Assembly (NCBI GenBank): GCA_018398765.1
Contig: JAHBMJ010000935.1
Span: 1-36,455, forward strand
Reading direction: 5' to 3'
Length of the DNA stretch: 36,455 nt
DNA from: Chromera velia
Taxonomy: Eukaryota; Sar; Chromeraceae
The translations under genes and the position numbers were made by a program. Positions 21,663-36,455 of this stretch are shown here, in pieces. Within the stretch, counting starts at the first letter, position 1, and the number at the start of each line of letters is the position of its first letter. The notes under the pieces were generated by a model that saw only the letters and a program-made list of their open reading frames with translations, was not told the DNA's origin and did no database searches.

Positions 21663-22400
21663 CCTCCCTCCCTCTCTTGCTCTCTCTGCCTCTCTCTCCC
21701 CCCCCCTCTCTCTGTCTCTCTCTATGTGTGTATGTGTGTGTGTAAGCAGACAGGTGACAATTTTTAGCAAACGAAGTTTCAGGGAGAGATAGAGAGCGAG
21801 AGAGAGAAAGAGGCAGATAGATGTACAATTTTAGAAGAAAGAGATCGAAGCCGATACACCGTCTTTTTTTTGCACCATAGAGTTAAGAGACTATCTCAAA
21901 GAGAGAGATGGAAAGAGAGATAAAAGGTGAAAGAGTAACTATTGTATGAGTGAAACAGACACTGTTAAACACTGTTGGTTGAGTCCTTCCTCGCCAAATG
22001 TCTCTGACGTATAATATGCGTTACTATGCGTATCGAGCTTAATCAAGCTGCTACATTGACTAACCGCTGTAAACACTGCAGTAACTAGATATAATACATG
22101 ATTCAATCATTTTTTCTTTATTCTAAAAACACTAGGGAAAAAAAGAGAAATTAACTTTAAAAACTAAAAGATGAGATAAAAGATGAAGGATATGCACTCT
22201 AGAGAGTTTGGTGACCGAGTTACTATAACTATGAGTGACTATTTTAAGCGAGTTTTTTTAGAAACTTTTCTGGCTAATTTTTAATTGTAAGTTGTTCATC
22301 CGGGATTATATCCGGGACTCCCGATATCCCCCCTCCATCAGGGCCACAGCATGCTCCACAGGAGCATCAAGAGTGCCACTACACTGCACCAACTGCTACA
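19800..22400. other. Microsatellite-rich region without a recognisable gene
   Basis: Contains (TGTA)n at 20846-20881, (GA)n at 20918-20964 and a long CT/CTTT-rich pyrimidine tract at 21387-21415 and 21513-21725. Open frames here are short or follow the microsatellites. Some sequence around 19990-20150 and 20190-20500 could be untranslated region, but nothing shows this. Confidence 0.55.
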
Positions 22401-23099
22401 CGCGTATATATACTTTGACAAAAAAAAGGGAACGGAGAAGCCTTAGAAGCCGATGAGTCAGTGAAAATAGGAAAGGCAGAGCAAAAAAGAATAAGAGCAC
22501 TTGAAAGAAAAATTAGAAGGAAAATGAAAAACTTGAAACAGAAGAAAGGCAAGGGGACAGAAAGAGGGTAAGAAGAGAGATGGCAGAGAGAATACGAAGA
22601 GAGAAGAAAACAACTAGAAAAGGTAGAGAGAGAGAGGATCAGGATTAGGAAAAGGGAAACATCCAAGGAAACAATGAGAAAGGTGCAAAGAATAAGGAAG
22701 GAAATAGGAAAAGGAGGATGCTGGAGGGTTTGGAGGAGACTAGGAACAGAAGACAAGAAGAGAGAACCAAGGAAGATGAAGGACAGTCTCACAATGGAAC
22801 AAGTTGCGAAAGGATAGGAAAAACAGACAAAGCTCCCAGACGATGAAGTGAAAACAGAAAAGAAAGAAGAATATAAAAGATGCACAGCAATAAGAGAAAA
22901 GAACATGAAGATAGCTACCGAAAAGGAAGTAAGGGAGGCAATGAAAAAAGTAGAGAATCCTAAGAAGGCTGCTGGAAAGGATGGAATGCCTCTGAGTCTG
23001 CTCAGGTTGCATGAAAAATCTCAAGTGATGGTGAATGTATATGCTGATTTGATTAATGTGATGATGATGGTGATGATGTATGGGGTTAAAGCCGGTGAG

Positions 23100-24090
23100 C
23101 CGTATAGACTCTGGCCAACCTAAAGCGTTATATATAGAGTTAAACTTTCGACTTAGGCCCCACTAGGGTAAATTGAATTGATGGGAGCCTGACAGGGGTG
23201 GGGAGGCGGATGGAAGTGGAGGGTCACCGTGGCTCCACCTCTAAGCAAACAGGCTTTTGCTTCATCTGGTAGTTCTCTTACAGGCTGAGTTATAACACGC
23301 TCCCTATCCCACCCTTGAGATAATCGAGGACTGCCTGCATTTTGCCCGGAAGAGGGTCCCCATGACCAATCAAAGCGCCAAAACAGCACTGGCACGCCCG
23401 AGCGGAGGGGGAAACGAGAAGGAAAGAGAAAAAACAAATACCTCAGGGGGCACAGAAAGGACGGAGATGGACTCCTCTGATTCTGTATCTTTTTTTTCCC
23501 CCAAGGGTCATGGGCCAGTGAGATTCCTTCTGTCACTTCGTGTCAGTTAGAGGTCTGTCAGATGACCTCTAAAGAAAATCACCCGAGGCGGAACGGGAGG
23601 AGACGGAGAGAAAAAAGGATCAGAACCCCCAATCTCCTATGATTCCCTATCTTTTCTGCTGAAGACGTACAAGCAAAGGTTTCTCTCTCAGTTCAGTTCC
23701 TGCAGTTCGATCAGTACAGTCAGTTCAGTCAATTCGGTCAGTTCATCCCTGAGGCATGACTTGTTTTCCAGGGGAGTGAAATTGTAAGTAGTAAGTATGA
23801 TAAAGAAATTTAAAAAGGGGAGAAAAAGGGAGAAGAATGGAGAAGCCGCACGTAGCATGCATCCCGCTCGCAGACCCGCTTGTGAACCGTACGAGCACGA
23901 GCGCCCCACGCGCCCCCCCGTACCCGTGCAGGCTTGAGCCCGTCACCTCTCACCGCCTCCTGCGCTCACACGAGGGGTGCCATCCAAGCCCCGCAGCCTG
24001 GGCCTCATGGGGTCGTCCGTCTCATGTTTCCCCCCCATATGCTTTTTGCTCACCCCCCGATTGATTCCGTTCCGCCTTTGTTTGTTCCTC
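23100..24090. other. Inserted DNA of unknown origin inside the plus-strand LINE
   Basis: Lies between the first LINE piece and the 3' tail of the nested minus-strand LINE. It holds a CAGTTCAGTT-type simple stretch (23690-23750) and a GC-rich patch (23850-24050). No protein family, terminal repeat or target duplication was found. Confidence 0.4.
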
Positions 24091-24216
24091 AATCAATCAA
24101 TCAATCAATTTGATGAAACACACTCGGACTGACATAACGAAATATTCCCCTCAAAAACAAGCACGGTCATCAAGAATGAACAACGACGGGGAAAGAGTGA
24201 GAGGAAGTGAGGGAAA

Positions 24217-24218
24217 AA

Positions 24219-24250
<32 letters not shown>

Positions 24251-24283
24251 GAAGAAAGGAAGAAAGAAGGAAAGAAAGAAAAA

Positions 24284-24327
<44 letters not shown>

Positions 24328-24372
24328 AAAAAAGAAAGAAAGAAAGAAAGAAAGAAAAAAAAAAAGAAAAGG
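24217..24372. repeat. (GAAA)n microsatellite
   Basis: About 150 bp of GAAA/GGAA units in the 3' untranslated part of the minus-strand LINE. Confidence 0.95.
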
Positions 24373-24728
24373 AAAAGAAGGACAGACTGAGGGAACACAT
24401 ATAGCTACTTACGAAGGCAATTGGAGATCATCCGTGCGCCTGTAACAGGGTGTTTTTCGAGGAAAAGTGTGAAGATCTCCCTCACTTTCTTCTCACTTTC
24501 GCTCACACCCCGTTCCAACTGCTGCTTAGCCATTTGTTGTGCCCATACAATCAAGTCTAACTTAGAGCGAGCGTCTCTTACTTCATCCAAAAGCCTATTC
24601 ATGCGTCCCCTCTCCCCTTCGGTCCCTTTACATTCAGTCAACTTATAGACAACATCATTCAGATGGCGATGCCCATGCAAATCGAGGGGGCAGTGCTCGC
24701 AGACCGTCTCTACCTCCCCGTTCGGAAC

Positions 24729-24756
24729 TCCCCCCCCCCCCCCNNCCCCCCCCCCA
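24729..24756. other. Poly-C run with two undetermined bases
   Basis: A C homopolymer holds NN at 24744-24745. Its length is therefore uncertain, and the frame of the LINE across it cannot be judged. Confidence 0.95.
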
Positions 24757-27181
24757 ACAGTGCACGGGCAATCGGCCTGACGTTGGCCTCCGAACAGAGC
24801 AGCCTCCTAGGGAGAGGTCGAACCATAGAAACACGCCGCCCGCTTGAGCCGGTCCATCCTCCCTGTCTAGACGGATGTTCGACTTGGAAAACTGAAGGCC
24901 TCACTCCATTAGAGAAAAACCTCCCCCGTCCTGCCTGCCCTCCCCTGCCCTGCCGGCCCTCTTTTTGCAAAGAGTGGGAGGTAGCTACAAACCATTCTTA
25001 TGCCTCCCTACCTCTCCCTTCTACCGCAAGCTTTCTTTTTAATGCAGCTTTCTCTCTCGGACCCGAAGGCACCCCCTCGACAGAGAAAAGTTCAGGAGCG
25101 AAAGGTCCCACCAACAGCTTGACGGACCTCCACCAATCGCCATAAAGGCCGTCTTTGCAGAGATCTAAAAAGCCAGCGGGCACACAGTGGGATGTTAAGG
25201 AGAGGCTACGCAAAAAACCTCCCACTCTTTCAGTCAACATAGCCCGTATCGGGCAAAGGCCGGAGATAAAGAGGGATGGGACATGAAACGAATTGCGAGG
25301 AAGGCCGAAAACTCATCTAACAAAACGTAGTTGCAAATCATCCAACGCTTTCATGTCTGCCTGACTGAGGGAAAACGCTTCTAGCCCGTAAAGGGTCTGA
25401 CTCACAGGAATCCACAGGCCCCAAAAGAGCATAATTTTCGAAGTCGGGGAGTCTCTGAGACGACCAAGAGAAACACAGAGCCCAATGACCCCTCCGAATG
25501 CCTTCTCTGCCACCCCTAGGCGATGTCTCACAGAGGAATAGAGAGATCTGCCTTCAAAAAAGGTGCAGCCTAAATATTTATACTGGCCCGTTCTCTCAAC
25601 TTCCTTCCCTTCAAAGAAGATTGGCTGACTAATATTCTCCTGACTACAGGAAAGCCTCATTACTTTTGTCTTTTTCAAATTGACCGTGAGGCCCCACGTC
25701 TGATAATATTCCGCCAATTTATTCATTCTCGCTTGAAGCTCATGCAAAGAACGACCAAACAGAACAAGGTCGTCAGCATAACCGAGGCTTTCGAGAGGCT
25801 CGGGCCCCACACTGATCGTATCGTCCTGACTGACCCTGACTTTCCCTCTTTTCCTCTTCACCGCTATTTCAGTCTTCTTGTTCCCCTTCCCAATGCTAAC
25901 CCCTCTCAATGCGTGGTGGCCAGAGGGATGGAATGATTTACCAATGACGGCATCAGCAAAGCTTAGCAAGTCACAGGCAGTAATGGGGGGATAGAGAAAC
26001 GTGCACCTTACATGTGCAGACATAAAATAGGGGGACACGATTCTTGGTAATAATGTAGAGAGAGAAGCAAGGCAGAACCCATGGCAGTTGGCATATAGAA
26101 AGAAAGCAGGAACATGCGATGCCATCTTTCTTCTTTTGTTTGTGATTGCCCACCATCTCTCTGTGATTGTGGCCCTCGTTGATTTCACTTGAGCTTTTGA
26201 CAAAGTCAGGTACAGCAAGCTTAAGCAGCAACTGAGAGAGGCAGGGGTTTCAGAGGAGTTAATCCGATGGGCCCTGGCATCGCTTGAGAAAGTAAGAGCA
26301 AGAATGAAAGGGACAGGAAAGTGGTATCCAGAACAGATAAGGACAAAACAAGGAGGGTCCAGTGGGCCCACTTTTTTCAAAGGATACGTACACGGCCTAT
26401 CAGAGAGAGTAAGAAAGGAAGGGAGGGCTGGGAGAAGGAGAATAGGAGAACAGGGAGAAAGACCGAAAGTACCGGTCGGAGAGGATGGGAGGTGGGTAGA
26501 TTTTTTTTTTGTATTATTTGTAGACGATACGATACGACTTTGCTCAATGCAACAGACAGATAATTGAACAAACTGCTGGAGGGATTGAGGAAGTACGTAG
26601 AGCCGCTCCGTCTCCTCTTTTCTGACAAATCGAGAGTACTGAGGTCTGGAAAGCAAAGCCAGACAGAAGAGATCAGAATAGGCAGCATGGTACTGAAAGA
26701 AGAGAAAGCACAACCATTTTTAGGTCTGGTTCTTCCCTTAAACTGCGACCTCGATGTAATGATGGCAGACAGAGCAGTGAGAGCAGAGAGATGTATGCAA
26801 GGATTGATAGGAAAGTTAGCCAGAGAGCCAGCCGTGCCGCCTGCAGAATGTTTTTATTTATTTAATCACTGACAGACGGTGCGTGCAGTGTGGATGTATA
26901 GATGTGAGATATACCCATGCATAGACAGGGCCTGTGCAGAATTTGACGAAAAACAAAGACGCTTTATGAAGTGGGTCTTGGGGCTAAGGAAGACAGAAAG
27001 TGCAGATACTACATTGATGGAGGGGAGGATGTTTCCAATTGATATTGAAGTGGTAGAGAGGACGATCAGATGGGCAAGAAAGGCACTAAAAGAAAAGAGG
27101 AAGGAGGCGATTGGGCAGGCTATCATTCATTGCTTGAGAGGAGGAGTGGAGGATGAACTAAAGAGGGGAAGAAGAACAGAC

Positions 27182-27634
27182 GCATGCTGGAGGCGAGTGG
27201 GGTGCTTTTTGCCTCCCCCTCTACATAGGAGACTGGCGCTTTTCCGCAAAAAACTCGTTTTCATAATTGGTAAGGAGTTAAAAGCTGAAACTTTGTGTAC
27301 GAAGACGTTATAACGATAGAAAAAGAACTCTGAAACAGATTTTTTATATCATTTCTAGAAACATAGGCTGCTATACAAATTTTATGAGTTTCATACCGTT
27401 TTTCTTACTATTAGGAACCGTTAAAAAATGGCTTCAAAATCAAAAAATTTGTATAGCAGCCTATCTTCCTAGAAATGATACAAAAAATCTGTTCCATAGT
27501 TCTTTTTCTATCGTTACAACGTCTTTTTACACAAAGTTTCAGCTTCTAACTCCTTACTAATTATGAGAATGAGTTTTTTGCGGAAATGCGCCGCTTTAGG
27601 GGGGCAAAAAGCACCCCATTTCCCCCCGGCATGC
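27182..27634. repeat. Long inverted repeat (palindrome) inside the LINE
   Basis: The left arm 27182-27383 and right arm 27444-27634 are inverted copies, about 90% alike by eye, around a 60-bp loop. The left arm is still in frame with the LINE thumb region upstream (RLALFRKKLVFIIGKELKAE), and the LINE zinc-knuckle region resumes after the right arm. It may be a local inverted duplication or a foldback insertion. No clear target duplication was seen. Confidence 0.9.
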
Positions 27635-28649
27635 GGAGTTGCATCCCTTTCACTTCTTTTTACACTTAAAGAAATGCACACAGACACTATTCACAGAGAG
27701 AGGCCTTCATCCTTTTTCAAAAGAGAAGCTCGCAGGCCAGCCAGGAGAGATAGGGACACACGCAGTGAATGAAAGAGTAGATAGAATGGAAAGATGGATA
27801 GTAAGCAAGACAGATAAAGAAATAAAAGAGAGGAAGAAAGAAATCTTCAGGTAGAGAATTGAGAGGGGAGTGAGAGAGAGAGATAGAAGAGAGAGAGAAA
27901 AAGGAAGAAAAGTTCATATGGCACATATATACTGAACAAAAGTAAATAGAAACAGATTGCAGCTCATTTTGTTTGAAAAGGCGTCAGAAGAAAGACCAAG
28001 ATAGGGAATGAAAATAGAAAAAGAAAAACTGAGATAGGTGCCCTTTTCTTATAGAAGGGTAGCACCAAGAGGAGAACAAAGAAGGAGAGCAGCCTGCAGA
28101 GTAGGAGACAGGACGTTAGCGGGAATAAAGGGAAAAGTGCCAGAAAGAAGAGGGCAGAGAGTGCCGTTAGAGGAGAGACTCTGCCCTTTTTGCAAAGGAT
28201 GGATGGTATTAACAGAGGTGTTAGAGGACAAGATCCATATGCTGACTGAGTATCCGGTTTATAATAGAGAAAGAGCGCACATGTATAGAACATTAGGAGC
28301 AGACTGGAATGAGGGAAAAGAAAAGAGAGCAAGAGAAGTTTGCAGAGAGAAAAGAGAAGGACAAAGAGAAAGCTAGAGAGAAAGACTACACACTGAGGCT
28401 CTGTTTAAATTCTTGATGAACGAACGGCATAGTGCGGTAGATGAGTTTCTGGGGAGGGCGACGTTCAGAAGAAGAGTGTTAAAGGAAAGCCTGGGAAGGT
28501 ATGCACCTGGAAGCTCGTTAGATAAAACAGTATTGACATAGAGACACGGAGTGATCACAAAAAGAAAGGGAGGAATGGAAAGAAAAAAAGAAGAATACAA
28601 GACCATCCTGGAAGCAATGGAAGCAGGAAGATAGCTAGGGGAGGGAGAA

Positions 28650-29358
28650 GGAGAAATCGCTGAGAGAAGAATGGAGAGAGGGCATATACAAAACTAAAGT
28701 GTCTTTTCGACCTGTGTCATTAGATCGATTTTTGGAGCAGTCCCTTCTGAGCAGCCCACAGACTAAAGCATTCAAAGCGCAGACAGATTGTTGTTTGTTA
28801 GCGGCCTGGGAAACTAGGCGGGCCACGGGGTGTAGTCTGAGCCTTAGCAATGCCAGTGAAGTACACCTCTTTGCCATTTGCGGGGGCGACCTCTATAAGA
28901 CAAAACGGCAACAGTGCTTTAGGGCACCACTAATTACTAATCACTAATCACTAACTATTGATAACTAACCCTTGAGGTTTTTTTTTTTTTAGAGAGTGAT
29001 AATTTTGAACCCTTGAGTATCCTTAAGTCTCCTTGAGTTTATCTTTAAATCAAATCTATAAGTCCGATCAAACCGCTATGAACTTAAAAGCCTGAATCCT
29101 ATCAAATTCTTAATAAATTTATCAAATATGGCTTAAAATCAGGCTTAAATATGACTTTTAACCTCATGAAACCATCATTAAACCTCATTCAAATCTATGT
29201 TTTGGAAGTGCTTGGTTCCTACTTCCAAGACTCCCCGTTTTAATCTATAATTATAAATATGACCGTCGTCTGAGGGACAAACCGCACTAAAAGTGATCGA
29301 TGAACAGATTGCCCCTAAATTCGGAAGTTAAATCGAAACTAATCGAAACTACCGGAAC
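28650..29358. other. AT-rich region between the LINE and the hAT-like element
   Basis: No gene is seen. It contains CTAATCACTAATCACTAA-type repetition near 28930 and an A/T-rich stretch with repeated CCTTGAG words (28970-29040). Confidence 0.5.
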
Positions 29359-29366
29359 GGCACGAC
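29359..29366. repeat. Left 8-bp target-site duplication
   Basis: GGCACGAC, identical to 30168-30175, directly abutting the hAT-like element. Confidence 0.88.
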
Positions 29367-30167
29367 TAGTGACCATGTTTGATTTGATTATATTTGATTT
29401 GATTTGATTTGAGCTTCAACCTCAAATATTTGATATTTGAGGTAAGATTTGAGGTTAACCTCTTAGGGTTCCTCACTGAGTCACTGACTTACTGTCACTC
29501 TGATCATTTTTCTCATGACAATAGTTATCACAACATTTCTGATGTATGTTTCAAAAATTTAAAAAAATATATATAAAATTATAACTTATCAGTTCCGTAA
29601 AAAAAATATGCCTGTGTGGCAGTGTATATACACTAGTCACTGAGACTCACTCTAGTACCAATAGAGATTAAGAACGTAAAATTGATAGATTTGAAATTGC
29701 ATATGACTTTTTGTTGATACGATAAAGTTAGAGCACGTACCAAAATTGAGGTGACAATCACTGAGTATAAAATGTTTGCAGACGTTCAAAAAGGGGGCCG
29801 TAAAAGATGTTCCAGCACCAGAAAAGTCAACACAGCTATTCGGAAAAACGTTCAGCTGATCGGTTTACCTCTGTATGAAGTAAAAGGGGGTGAAACGTCA
29901 ATTTCAGTGGAGCTCAAAACGTTTTTTTTTTGAGAGCAAACCATCAAGATTTAGGTTTTATTATTTGAATCAGCATGCGTGACGGATCGGTACTTGCAAA
30001 AGTTTTTTCGGGACCTTCATATTTGAGGTTGAAAGTCATATTGATCAAATATTTGATCGTATTTGATAGGTCTTTAAACACTAGGTCCTCCCTGACTGGA
30101 TATTTGATTTGAGCTTAAGCCCTACCTCAAATCAAATCAAATCAAATCAAATCAAACATGGTCACTA
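29367..30167. mobile_element. Non-autonomous hAT-like DNA transposon (MITE), 801 bp
   Basis: Terminal inverted repeats begin TAGTGACCATGTTTGATTTG and are identical for 23 bp at both ends. An exact 8-bp duplication (GGCACGAC) flanks the element. An 8-bp duplication with TIRs opening TAGTG fits the hAT superfamily. The subterminal regions are dense in the pentamer TTTGA/TCAAA on both sides, a plausible transposase-binding array. No transposase frame exists; the only internal frame is 60 codons and unrecognised. Perfect duplications suggest a fairly recent insertion. Confidence 0.85.
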
Positions 30168-30175
30168 GGCACGAC
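30168..30175. repeat. Right 8-bp target-site duplication
   Basis: GGCACGAC, identical to 29359-29366. Confidence 0.88.
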
Positions 30176-30280
30176 CCTAAAGTATTAGAAAAAAAATACT
30201 ACGTGGTCATTTTCTAAAATTCCAGTCGTTAGTGTCAGGGGGGTACGATGCTAGCTACGATGCCGCATGCATAAATTGCA

Positions 30281-34812
<4,532 letters not shown>

Positions 34813-35230
34813 CTCACCGAATTGACTGTCGATCGACTTGAAGGCAACAAGACTCGACACTTCTTTTCAGACGATGAGTTCTGTATCAGGCAAGTTTCTA
34901 TACAGCCACTGATGAGAGAAGGTTTTGAGTTCGTCTGTCTGTGAGCCTAAGTTTGAGGGCGTGGGATTCCTTTCATTTCGTCTTAATTCTCGGTCGAAAC
35001 TCGCGGAAGCGAGGGCCGCGCGGCGCAAAATTAAATTTTGGTTGCAGCTGCTGCCGTCACGGCGCGCGCGCTCGAGCGACTCGTATGCATGGGTGTCCGA
35101 AGTTCGGCCCTTGCGGCGCCGATCTTGGAATATCCCGCCGCCGCGCGCAGTAAAGTCAGACCCGGTCAGGAAGTGCATGACCGTGCGCGAATGCGAGCGA
35201 CTGAGAGCAAAATGCAAAACGTGCAATTGA
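34813..35230 (-). promoter_or_regulatory. gyrB upstream region with CpG-rich core
   Basis: Immediately 5' of gyrB. About 34990-35160 is strongly GC- and CpG-rich (GGCGCGCGCGCTCGAG, CCGCCGCCGCGCGC) and includes a TATGCATG word. A promoter role is inferred from its position; no start site can be read from sequence. Confidence 0.45.
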
Positions 35231-35872
35231 GCTCAAAAAGTAATTCTTCACATACATGCAGAAAAATAAATGAAAGAGACTTGGATCGGAAAGAAACATT
35301 CAGAAGTACCAGGAGTAGGAATGGTGGACTGTCAGACTTTCTCTCCTGTAGGTACTGGACTGAAGTACCGACTGACTAAACTTATTGTCTCACCTAATAG
35401 TAATATATTGCAATAGACCGTACGGGACGGAAGGGAGCCAGTAGACCAAACTAGACTGGACGGGACACAAACTTCGATCTGGTACTCCCAGGCGGGCACG
35501 AACCGTCGAGCTTGCAGGCTGTTCTTGCTCCAGGGGAGGAGATCGGACAGACTGGCGGCAGGGAACTCAAGGGGGAGGAAGGAGAAGGTGAAGAAAGGAT
35601 CAGAGAGGACGCTGGTGTTGTGGAGACGAGACGATATTCCGTCCATACAGGAGGAGATCAAGACAGACTCTGGCGTTAGTAAGTCAATCGACTGATACTA
35701 ACACTCTTTGGAACTGCTTCTCTTTTGCATTTTTTGCTTGCATCCTTCATTGCCTGGCCCCAAGAAAGACTCACTCACTCAACAGAAAGGCCTGCTCAGA
35801 CTGACAGACACTGGTTGGCTGTTGCATGCACTGAATTTTCTTCCCTCATAAGCCCATTCCTGCAGATTCAAG
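35231..35872. other. Intergenic stretch with a possible exon
   Basis: A plus-strand frame ending near 35677 (TLVLWRRDDIPSIQEEIKTD) stops at a GTTAGT donor-like site and is followed by TACTAAC (35697-35703), a classic branch-point word. The opposite strand is also open. No gene is called. Confidence 0.3.
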
Positions 35873-36455
35873 ATGGACGACAGAGAGACGGGTGGAGAAG
35901 AGAAGAAGTCTCTGTTCCCTCCCCTCACGGATGAGTGAATGTTCGAGCGCTACCAGAGGAGATGCTTTGTTAAGCAGCCTACCAAGCCATAGCAGACGAT
36001 GACAGCAAGAGACTCTGGGAAATCGACCAGATCTTAAGTGCGTTGAAGTCTGCCCCGGATGAAAAACAGGCAGTAGGTAGAGTTGTGAATAAGTGGTACG
36101 CGGGGGGGATTCAAGATGCCAACAGCCAGAACGATTCCAAAGAATACTTGAAGCAGGTATGGGAAGCGGTGAGGTCCAACCGGAGCGTACCCATTCAGAT
36201 GCAGAAGAAGAAGGTAACCAGAGCCCTCCAGGCAGTCGGCCAATACCCCGGCAAGGCTCTCTTCATTGCGAAGCCCAAGAAATTGATTACTGCCATGGAG
36301 AACCTTCTAGATCTGGCGGACATGTGCGGCCTCACAGTAGCAGATGAGGATGCGGCGCGTTACACGCAGGACGGACTTCCCCAGAAGCTGGCCTCCTCAC
36401 TCAGGACTGGACTCAAGGCGGATTACAATAAGTTCCAGCCCCTAATCAAGGCCAT
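35873..36455 (+). mobile_element. Gag-like fragment of an LTR-type retroelement, continues past the window
   Basis: The right edge holds a plus-strand region whose last roughly 390 bases read like a retrotransposon Gag (helical, charged, with ARYTQDGLPQKLASSL). The likely beginning of the coding region is near 35873. It appears decayed, with more than one break. No LTR pair can be seen because the element runs off the window. The family (Ty3 or Ty1 type) cannot be told from this part; the assignment is by pattern and moderate at best. Confidence 0.45.

Larger units (their letters stand above)
24090..25985 (-). mobile_element. 5'-truncated LINE nested in the plus-strand LINE
   Basis: On the minus strand, the frame from about 25985 enters reverse transcriptase just upstream of motif C (GYADDLVLFGRSLHELQARM), then the thumb (YKYLGCTFFEG; LDDLQLRFVR), a C-terminal region (about 25300-24780), and a zinc knuckle (CEHCPLDLHGHRHLNDVVYK...C, about 24690-24620), with a stop near 24405. 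One in-frame TGA sits at 25313-25315, and more disruption follows, including near an ambiguous poly-C run. The 3' end carries a (GATT)n tail on its own strand (plus 24092-24111). Truncation at the 5' end with a simple-repeat tail is typical of target-primed reverse transcription. Its internal (TTTC)n is listed separately. Confidence 0.8.
22430..28545 (+). mobile_element. Degenerate LINE (non-LTR retrotransposon), interrupted
   Basis: Three plus-strand pieces follow the order of one LINE ORF2. First, 22430-23085: a charged linker, then the start of reverse transcriptase (VREAMKKVENPKKAAGKDGM, matching the PGxDGIP region). Second, about 26160-27310: the RT motif A remnant (AFDKV), motif B-like GGSSGP, motif C FVDD and the thumb (RFMKWVLGLRKTES). 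Third, about 28030-28545: a C-terminal zinc-knuckle-like segment (CPFCKGWM...HMLTEYPVY). No endonuclease domain is visible, so the copy is 5' truncated. Several in-frame stops make it non-functional. About 3 kb of foreign DNA separates the first two pieces, and a palindrome lies at the boundary of the last two. The repeated ACTAATC-like sequence at 28930-28965 may be its 3' tail. Confidence 0.78.

Noticed and set aside
23250-23310. tRNA-like A-box on the minus strand (TAACTCAGCCTGTAAGAG), suggesting a tRNA-derived SINE
   Set aside because: No B-box or cloverleaf follows, and no tail or target duplication was seen.
24207-24404. Lys/Arg/Glu-rich plus-strand open frame
   Set aside because: It is only a translation of the (GAAA)n microsatellite.
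25313-26713. A 466-codon minus-strand open frame as one protein
   Set aside because: Only its last 220 or so codons are reverse transcriptase of the minus-strand LINE. The first part is the antisense of the plus-strand LINE, so the frame crosses an insertion junction by chance.

Overview
This window looks like nuclear DNA of a chromerid alga or a close apicomplexan relative; Chromera velia is the best guess. Reasons: compact exons are separated by introns full of tetranucleotide microsatellites, the palindrome TGCATGCA recurs (a known apicomplexan/chromerid regulatory word), and there is a cyanobacterial-type DNA gyrase subunit B with an N-terminus like a bipartite plastid-targeting leader. 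No RNA gene or CRISPR array was found. Most gene models were built by hand from open frames, GT/AG sites and phase agreement between successive exons, so exon edges are inferences unless stated otherwise.

Layout. 75-4461 (+): a nine-exon low-complexity protein (787 aa) with a repeated short hydrophobic motif. 4462-5496: AT-rich intergenic DNA. 9542-5497 (-): a nine-exon protein-kinase-fold gene (457 aa) whose catalytic residues are largely replaced, so a pseudokinase. 9543-10888: a divergent intergenic region with inverted and direct repeats. 10889-12487 (+): an intronless 532-aa protein with a possible PH/GRAM-like N-terminus and a Cys-rich C-terminus resembling that of the pseudokinase. 12933-13342 (+): weakly supported exons. 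15339-14766 (-): the 3' exons of an unrecognised gene. 19358-16560 (-): an ankyrin-repeat gene with a proline-rich tail, in which one ankyrin exon and its intron have been duplicated. 19800-22400: microsatellite-rich DNA with no recognisable gene.

22430-30170 is a transposon-rich block. A plus-strand LINE (about 22430-28545) is interrupted by a DNA segment carrying a 5'-truncated minus-strand LINE (about 25985-24090), and it contains a roughly 200-bp-arm palindrome (27182-27634). A separate 801-bp hAT-like non-autonomous DNA transposon with a perfect 8-bp target-site duplication follows (29367-30167).

34812-30281 (-): the nuclear gyrB gene, seven exons, 914 aa, probably acting on plastid DNA. 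35873 to the right edge: a decayed Gag-like retroelement fragment that continues beyond the window.

The genes do not form a pathway. The most notable pair is the head-to-head pseudokinase and PH-like protein: they share an upstream region and a similar W-x5-CC C-terminal signature.
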